Of a stretch of DNA of 10,548 nucleotides, positions 6,687-10,548 are shown in pieces. Source of the DNA: Syntrophaceae bacterium CG2_30_49_12. Its GTDB lineage: Bacteria; Desulfobacterota; Syntrophia; Syntrophales; CG2-30-49-12. A program made the position numbers and the translations under genes. The first letter of the stretch is position 1. Each line of letters starts with the position of its first letter. Location: positions 1-10,548 of the forward strand of contig MNZP01000099.1 of NCBI GenBank assembly GCA_001873675.1, in the 5' to 3' direction. The notes beneath the pieces are model-generated. The model worked only from the letters and a program-made list of their open reading frames with translations, was not told where the DNA came from and ran no database searches.

Positions 6687-7703
6687 ATGCTAAAGTTAAT
6701 CAATAGATATAATATATTTCTTGCTGTCACCGTCATTATAACTCTCATCCTCTTATCTATAACTTTTCTGAACTATACCGTAAGTCCGTCAGACAATAAA
6801 AGTAAGACCTCGACAGTTATTATTCCCAGAGGATCCGGTTTTTTAAAAGTTACCGATATTCTCTATAAGGCAGGAATAATAAAATACAGGCCTTTTTTCT
6901 GTCTACTGGCCGTATTAGAAAATGCCCCAAAACGCATCAAGGCAGGGGAATATGAGCTGGTAAGTTCCATGTCCCCCATCGAGATCATAGATAAACTTGT
7001 CAGGGGGGACATTAAAAGATACCCTGTCCTTATTCCTGAAGACATTACACTACGAGAAATTACTGCCCATCTGGTTTCTCTGGGGCTTGTTAATGAGGGT
7101 GAGTTTATGACCCTCGCCTCGGACCCATCATTCCTTGTTTCTCTCGGCATAGATGGCGCCACCGTGGAGGGATATCTATACCCCGACACGTATACGTTTA
7201 ACCGAGCTATGGGGGCAAGGGAAATCATCGAAACCATGGTACATCAGTTCTGGAAAAAGGTTACCCCGGAGATGATAAACAGAGCAGGAGAACTTGGCCT
7301 GACAGTATCAGAGTTTGTGACACTTGCCTCTATCATCGGGAAAGAATCTGGACTCTCAGATGAAAAACTCATAGTGTCCGCCGTTTTTCACAACAGATTG
7401 AAAAAGGGCATGAAGCTGCAGAGTGATCCCACAGCGGTCTATGATGTCAAGTATTTTGACGGGAACATTAAAAGAAGTGACTTAAGGAGAAATATTCCTC
7501 ATAATACATACAAAATAAGTGGCTTACCACCAAGCCCCATTGCAAACCCGGGTATTGATTCGTTATACGCAGCCCTTTGGCCTGCAGACGTTGACTATCT
7601 TTATTTTGTGTCCAAAAATGATGGTTCCCACCATTTTTCACCCAATCTTACCGCCCACCACAAGGCTGTCCTCAAATATCAAATTAAAATGAAAAAAAAT
7701 TAA
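6687..7703 (+). CDS. mltG: MltG, endolytic murein transglycosylase (YceG family)
   Basis: From ATG 6687 the protein has 338 residues: a short cytoplasmic tail, one membrane segment (about residues 8-30, FLAVTVIITLILLSITFL), then a periplasmic part. A LysM-like region is followed by the YceG catalytic domain. Motifs seen are VEGYLYPDTYTF, TLASIIGKESGLSDEK, VFHNRLKKGMKLQSDPTAVYD, NTYKISGLPPSPIANPG and YLYFVSKNDGSHHFS. MltG cleaves nascent glycan strands in the inner-membrane periplasmic face and is thought to set their length. The catalytic Glu (E218 in E. coli, by memory of its IIEKE motif) is kept as Glu220, but the first Glu of that motif is Gly218 here. A TTG at 6642 would add 15 residues and overlap the ruvX stop, but it sits in the terminator hairpin with no ribosome site. 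ATG 6687 has AGGGG 13 bases upstream, also not ideal. Family certain, start moderately sure. Confidence 0.92.
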   Translation: MLKLINRYNIFLAVTVIITLILLSITFLNYTVSPSDNKSKTSTVIIPRGSGFLKVTDILYKAGIIKYRPFFCLLAVLENAPKRIKAGEYELVSSMSPIEIIDKLVRGDIKRYPVLIPEDITLREITAHLVSLGLVNEGEFMTLASDPSFLVSLGIDGATVEGYLYPDTYTFNRAMGAREIIETMVHQFWKKVTPEMINRAGELGLTVSEFVTLASIIGKESGLSDEKLIVSAVFHNRLKKGMKLQSDPTAVYDVKYFDGNIKRSDLRRNIPHNTYKISGLPPSPIANPGIDSLYAALWPADVDYLYFVSKNDGSHHFSPNLTAHHKAVLKYQIKMKKN

Positions 7704-7740
7704 TTTTTTTCTTGACAAGCCCAAAGCTCCTCTCTATAGT
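7691..7740 (+). promoter_or_regulatory. Sigma-70 promoter of the mra/dcw cluster with A/T-tract upstream element
   Basis: TTGACA (7712-7717, perfect -35), a 17-base spacer and TATAGT (7735-7740, 5 of 6 for the -10) make a near-consensus sigma-70 promoter. Just upstream an A-tract and T-tract palindrome (about 7691-7710), which includes the mltG stop, resembles an UP element. Transcription should start near 7747, giving a leader of about 40 bases before the mraZ ATG at 7786. Confidence 0.82.
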
Positions 7741-7748
7741 CGGCTCAG

Positions 7749-7775
7749 GTGGAGTAAAGTGGCTCATTGTGGAGG
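7749..7775 (+). promoter_or_regulatory. Predicted MraZ operator: GTGG boxes every 10 bp
   Basis: GTGG occurs at 7749, 7759 and 7769, exactly 10 bases apart, with a degenerate GTCG at 7739. E. coli MraZ binds three direct TGGG-type repeats separated by about 5 bases in its own promoter region, which is the same period. The boxes lie between the -10 box and the mraZ ribosome site, so bound MraZ would block initiation of the whole cluster. The match is by pattern and position. Confidence 0.75.
7771..7775 (+). promoter_or_regulatory. Ribosome binding site of mraZ
   Basis: GGAGG lies 10 bases before ATG 7786. It overlaps the last GTGG operator box. It supports ATG 7786 over the GTG at 7759, which would fall inside the operator only about 12 bases after the predicted transcription start. 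Confidence 0.65.
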
Positions 7776-7785
7776 AAAACCTCAG

Positions 7786-8232
7786 ATGTCTGTGTTCAGG
7801 GGCCAGCATTACCACAGTATAGATGCCAAGGGAAGGATCATTTTCCCCGCAAAACTGCGCGAGGTCTTTACGGAAAAATATGACAACAGGCTGGTCATCA
7901 CAAACTGGGACGGTTATCTGATGGTTTTTCCTTATGACGAGTGGAGGGGAATCGAAGAGAAGGTTACTAACTACTCTCTCTTAAGAAAAGAGGTTAGGGC
8001 TTTTCAACGCTTTTTCATGTCGGGCGCCGTTGACTGTTCTCTTGACGGCCAGGGAAGAGTTCTCGTCCCGCCTAATCTGAGGGAATACGCAAAGCTCGAA
8101 AAAGATATCGTTCTGGCAGGCATGATCAGGGTGATCGAGATATGGAACAGAGAACGTTTCGATGAAGCGATGAAGCGGACAGGCGAAGATATTGACAGTT
8201 TCAGCGCGTACATGTCGGATTTAGGAATATAA
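7786..8232 (+). CDS. mraZ: MraZ, AbrB-fold transcriptional regulator of the dcw cluster
   Basis: A 148-residue protein with two SpoVT/AbrB-like halves. The first has FRGQHYHSIDAKGRIIFPAKLRE (DAKGR at 13-17), and the second GAVDCSLDGQGRVLVPPNLRE (DGQGR at 87-91). The paired D-x-x-GR motifs define MraZ, a ring-forming DNA-binding protein that represses its own operon in E. coli. The usual family N-terminus is M-F-R-G, so ATG 7786 (MSVFRG) is preferred. A GTG at 7759 would add nine residues, but its bases belong to the predicted operator. The gene is first in the mra cluster and is followed by rsmH after 22 bases. Autoregulation through the GTGG boxes just upstream is inferred. Confidence 0.95.
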   Translation: MSVFRGQHYHSIDAKGRIIFPAKLREVFTEKYDNRLVITNWDGYLMVFPYDEWRGIEEKVTNYSLLRKEVRAFQRFFMSGAVDCSLDGQGRVLVPPNLREYAKLEKDIVLAGMIRVIEIWNRERFDEAMKRTGEDIDSFSAYMSDLGI

Positions 8233-8248
8233 CTCTTCAATCGGCAAT

Positions 8249-8269
8249 TGACCAATGACCGATGACCAA
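8249..8269. repeat. Three heptamer repeats across the rsmH start codon
   Basis: TGACCAA, TGACCGA and TGACCAA stand head to tail at 8249-8269. The rsmH ATG (8255) lies at a junction between units, and no Shine-Dalgarno precedes it. Because the unit is 7 bases, each copy supplies an ATG but in a different frame. Confidence 0.7.
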
Positions 8270-9196
8270 TTTCATAAGCCGGTCATGGTAAGGGAGGTCG
8301 TTGATTCCCTTTGTTGTAAACGGGGGGGTATCTACCTCGATGGAACCCTGGGAGGAGGGGGACATGCCTATGAGATACTGAAAAAAATATCACCCGATGG
8401 CATCCTCATCGGTATTGATATTGATGACGATGCGCTTCTTGAATCCGAGAAGCGATTGAAGCCCTTTGGCAATAGAAAGATTCTGATGAAGGCCAATTAT
8501 GCAGACATGAGCAATATCTTGGCCGACCTTAATATTTCGAAAGTTGATGGCATTTTCCTTGATTTAGGAGTTTCTTCTCATCAGCTTAAAACGGCAGAGA
8601 GAGGTTTCAGTTTTTCCCTGGCCGCACCTCTCGATATGCGCATGGATCATAGCCGTGGCAAAAGCGCTTATGATCTTATAAACACCCTTCCGGATAAAGA
8701 GTTAGAAAGAATAATCAGAGATTATGGCGAGGAGATAATGGCGGGAAGGATTGCAAAGGCGATTTCCGCAAGAAGGAAACGGTCTCCGATCAAGACGACG
8801 GCTGAGCTTGCCGCCATTGTCGTGGAGTCATTACCTCCCGCGTTCAGACGAAAAAGAATACACCCGGCAACCAAAACATTCCAGGCAATGAGGATAGCTG
8901 TCAATAACGAGCTTTTAAACCTTACAAGAGCGATAAATAGCGGTATTGATATGCTGGGCAGGGAAGGAAGGTTTTCTATTATTTCCTTTCACTCCCTGGA
9001 AGACAGGATCGTAAAGAACTTTTTCCGCTCCTGGGAAAAGGGTTGTATCTGCCCTCCTGATCTTCCTGTATGTTCATGCCGGAGGAAGACCAAGGTGAAG
9101 GTTTTAACCAGGAAACCGGTTATCCCGGGTGAGGCTGAAATTGTGTCCAATCCGAGAGCGAGAAGCGCCAAACTCAGGACGGCCGAGAGGATATAA
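8255..9196 (+). CDS. rsmH: RsmH (MraW), 16S rRNA m4C1402 N4-methyltransferase
   Basis: A 313-residue protein of typical length. It methylates N4 of C1402 in 16S rRNA with S-adenosylmethionine. Seen in order: HKPVMVREVVD (7-17), the SAM-binding YLDGTLGGGGHAYEIL (27-42), GIDIDDDAL (53-61), GIFLDLGVSSHQL (99-111), RGFSF and PLDMRMD (125-131), FQAMRIAVNNEL (209-220), SIISFHSLEDRIVKNFF (241-257), and the end motif SNPRARSAKLRTAERI. Four cysteines (264, 266, 273, 275; CICPPDLPVCSC) form a small pair of motifs common in this family. ATG 8255 keeps the conserved HKPV region, while the next ATG (8285) would remove it. No ribosome site is seen before 8255. ftsL starts 3 bases after the stop. Confidence 0.96.
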   Translation: MTDDQFHKPVMVREVVDSLCCKRGGIYLDGTLGGGGHAYEILKKISPDGILIGIDIDDDALLESEKRLKPFGNRKILMKANYADMSNILADLNISKVDGIFLDLGVSSHQLKTAERGFSFSLAAPLDMRMDHSRGKSAYDLINTLPDKELERIIRDYGEEIMAGRIAKAISARRKRSPIKTTAELAAIVVESLPPAFRRKRIHPATKTFQAMRIAVNNELLNLTRAINSGIDMLGREGRFSIISFHSLEDRIVKNFFRSWEKGCICPPDLPVCSCRRKTKVKVLTRKPVIPGEAEIVSNPRARSAKLRTAERI

Positions 9197-9199
9197 GCG

Positions 9200-9520
9200 A
9201 TGCCGCGAGAAGAAGTTATTGGATATGGTATCCGAGGCAACGAAAGGATGTTTGCCAGAATAAAATACTCCAATTTAATTTTTGTTGCTGTCATTTCCAT
9301 GGTTGTAATCCTTATTTATGTGTGGTCGCATATCCAGATGAGAGAGTTGGAATACCGGGTGGCGGAAGAAATGAATGTCAGGGAGCAACTCCTCGAAGAG
9401 CAGAGAAAACTGAAACTTGAATGTGCAACCCTGCAATCGCCACAGCGTATCGAGGCGATTGCCAGGAACAAATTGCAGATGTCTTACCCGGAAAGGGAGC
9501 AGATTGTTCTTCTGAAATAA
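9200..9520 (+). CDS. ftsL: FtsL-like bitopic cell division protein
   Basis: A 106-residue protein with a short cytoplasmic tail, one membrane segment (about residues 25-43, NLIFVAVISMVVILIYVW), then a periplasmic coiled coil (about 46-80). It ends with SPQRIEAIARNKLQMSYP, a pattern typical of FtsL/DivIC proteins. FtsL acts with FtsB and FtsQ in the divisome to activate FtsWI. Sequence conservation in the family is low, so the assignment rests on topology, the C-terminal pattern and position between rsmH and the class B PBP gene. ATG 9200 has GAGAGG (9185-9190) 9 bases upstream, inside the last codons of rsmH, so translation is coupled. The 23-base gap to the next gene suggests one operon. Confidence 0.88.
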   Translation: MPREEVIGYGIRGNERMFARIKYSNLIFVAVISMVVILIYVWSHIQMRELEYRVAEEMNVREQLLEEQRKLKLECATLQSPQRIEAIARNKLQMSYPEREQIVLLK

Positions 9521-9529
9521 CTGCGGTTG

Positions 9530-9535
9530 AGGGAG
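9530..9535 (+). promoter_or_regulatory. Ribosome binding site of the ftsI-like gene
   Basis: AGGGAG lies 8 bases before GTG 9544 and decides for that codon as start. The ATG at 9536 directly after it is out of frame, closes after three codons and is too close to be used. Confidence 0.6.
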
Positions 9536-9543
9536 ATGATAAA

Positions 9544-10548
9544 GTGACCATAGAAGCAGAAAAATGGTTAAAATTCAGAACAGTAACGTTACTGGTATTT
9601 TTTCTGGTTCTCTTTATTGCCCTAATATCGAGGGCGTTGCAGCTCCAGATCCTTTCCTGCAAAACCCTGAAAACCCTGGCAAAAAAACAGCACAACGTGA
9701 CCTTGCCACTTCCACCGGAAAGAGGCATCATCTTTGACCGCAGGGGAGAGAAACTGGCGGTAAGTGTCATGGCGTATTCCGTCTGTGCCAATCCATCCAA
9801 GCTGAGAAATCCCCGTGAAGTTGCCGGGGAAATAGCCTCCCTTCTCCACAGCGATAAAGATACTATCCTGCAAAAATTAGCGGTTAGAGGGAACTTCTGC
9901 TGGCTGGCAAGGAAAATACCCCCTGATGAAGCTACAACCGTAGAGAACCAGAATATTGACGGCATATTCTTAATCAAGGAGCCGAAACGCTTTTATCCGA
10001 ATGGAGAACTGGCCGGCCATCTCATTGGATTTGTCGGTATGGACTCCGACGGTCTTGAAGGACTGGAACAGAGATATGACCGTTATCTGAAGGGAACACC
10101 AGCCAATACAATGATATGCTGGGCAAGAGACGCCAAGGGTAAGAAACTGTATCCCCGGATTGAGAAACCTGTCCTTGTAGAGAATAAAAGTCATAATCTT
10201 ATTTTAACGATTGACAGCCGAATTCAGTATCTTGTTGAATCTCAGCTCAAGGAGGCTGTCAGGGATAAAGGGGCGAAAGGCGGTTTTGCCATCGTCATGG
10301 ATCCTAAAACAGGTGAAATACTGGCGCTGGCCAATGAACCGGCGTTTGATCCCAACAGCTGCCATCCTAAGAACTGGAAAAACAGGGCGATTAGCGATTG
10401 TTTCGATCCGGGTTCAACTTTTAAACCCTTCCTGGCAGCAGGGGCCCTCGAAGAAGGTGTTGTCAGGGAGACCGACAGATTTAATTGTGAAAATGGGAGA
10501 TATGTGGTTGGCGGCAGGACTATCCACGAGGCAAACAGAAAGAAATAT
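9544..10548 (+). CDS. ftsI: Class B penicillin-binding protein, FtsI/PBP3-like (3' end outside window)
   Basis: From GTG 9544 the frame stays open to the right edge, giving 335 residues of a protein that is normally about 550-650. A membrane anchor (about residues 12-29, RTVTLLVFFLVLFIALIS) is followed by the class B PBP dimerisation domain, with PPERGIIFDRRGEKLA (58-72, R-G-x-I-x-D-R-x-G motif) and GLEGLEQRYD (170-179). The transpeptidase domain starts near residue 218 (NLILTIDSRIQ). Its active site is FDPGSTFKPF, with nucleophile Ser291 and Lys294. The SxN and KTG motifs lie beyond the window. It cross-links septal peptidoglycan with FtsW. Gene order after ftsL supports FtsI. A sporulation-type SpoVD relative is possible but unlikely here, because I see no PASTA domain in the visible part and those sit at the missing C-terminus. 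Confidence 0.93.
   Translation, partial: MTIEAEKWLKFRTVTLLVFFLVLFIALISRALQLQILSCKTLKTLAKKQHNVTLPLPPERGIIFDRRGEKLAVSVMAYSVCANPSKLRNPREVAGEIASLLHSDKDTILQKLAVRGNFCWLARKIPPDEATTVENQNIDGIFLIKEPKRFYPNGELAGHLIGFVGMDSDGLEGLEQRYDRYLKGTPANTMICWARDAKGKKLYPRIEKPVLVENKSHNLILTIDSRIQYLVESQLKEAVRDKGAKGGFAIVMDPKTGEILALANEPAFDPNSCHPKNWKNRAISDCFDPGSTFKPFLAAGALEEGVVRETDRFNCENGRYVVGGRTIHEANRKKY

Noticed and set aside
7339..7347. MltG read as catalytically dead
   Set aside because: The glutamate corresponding to the catalytic residue is present; only the neighbouring conserved glutamate is replaced.
7759..7785. GTG start for mraZ adding nine residues
   Set aside because: The bases form part of the phased GTGG boxes, the start would be about 12 bases from the predicted transcript end, and the family begins near M-F-R-G.
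9536..9547. Three-codon mini-ORF overlapping the ftsI GTG start (GTGA overlap)
   Set aside because: The ATG directly abuts the AGGGAG ribosome site, too close for initiation, so it is most likely chance.

Overview
The window reads as a chromosomal segment of an anaerobic bacterium, most likely a sulfate-reducing or syntrophic Desulfobacterota (former Deltaproteobacteria). The main reason is a complete three-gene qmoABC-type operon (quinone-interacting membrane-bound oxidoreductase, related to heterodisulfide reductase). It sits next to the start of a standard Gram-negative type division and cell wall (dcw) cluster. All genes lie on the + strand. No tRNA, rRNA, CRISPR array, transposase or prophage gene is visible.

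Region 1 (1-1249) holds two tandem paralogues of the YkgJ / CxxCxxCC metal-binding protein family. The first is cut by the left edge and the second is complete. They share a C-terminal extension beyond the cysteine domain. Region 2 (1283-6153) is qmoA-qmoB-qmoC. QmoA and QmoB are paralogous HdrA-like FAD/Fe-S proteins. QmoB adds a two-cluster ferredoxin domain and an MvhD-like tail, and QmoC joins an HdrC-like Fe-S domain to a membrane cytochrome-b-like domain. Together they should pass electrons between the quinone pool and a cytoplasmic partner, classically APS reductase (AprAB). No apr or sat gene lies inside the window.

Region 3 (6060-7703) is a repeat-filled spacer, then ruvX (yqgF) with a TTG start, an intrinsic terminator, and mltG. 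Region 4 (7712-10548) starts with a near-consensus sigma-70 promoter and a row of GTGG boxes at exact 10-bp spacing, which fits an MraZ autoregulatory operator. It continues with mraZ, rsmH (mraW), ftsL and the 5' part of a class B penicillin-binding protein gene (ftsI/pbpB), cut by the right edge.

The most notable non-coding signal is a family of REP-like palindromes with a GGAGGG head. A single unit lies before qmoA, an inverted pair lies between qmoB and qmoC, and another inverted pair follows qmoC. Short simple repeats also stand where a ribosome binding site would be expected, directly before ruvX and across the rsmH start. I see no wholly new biological system. The best leads are the YkgJ pair beside qmo, the REP family punctuating the qmo operon, and the MraZ operator.
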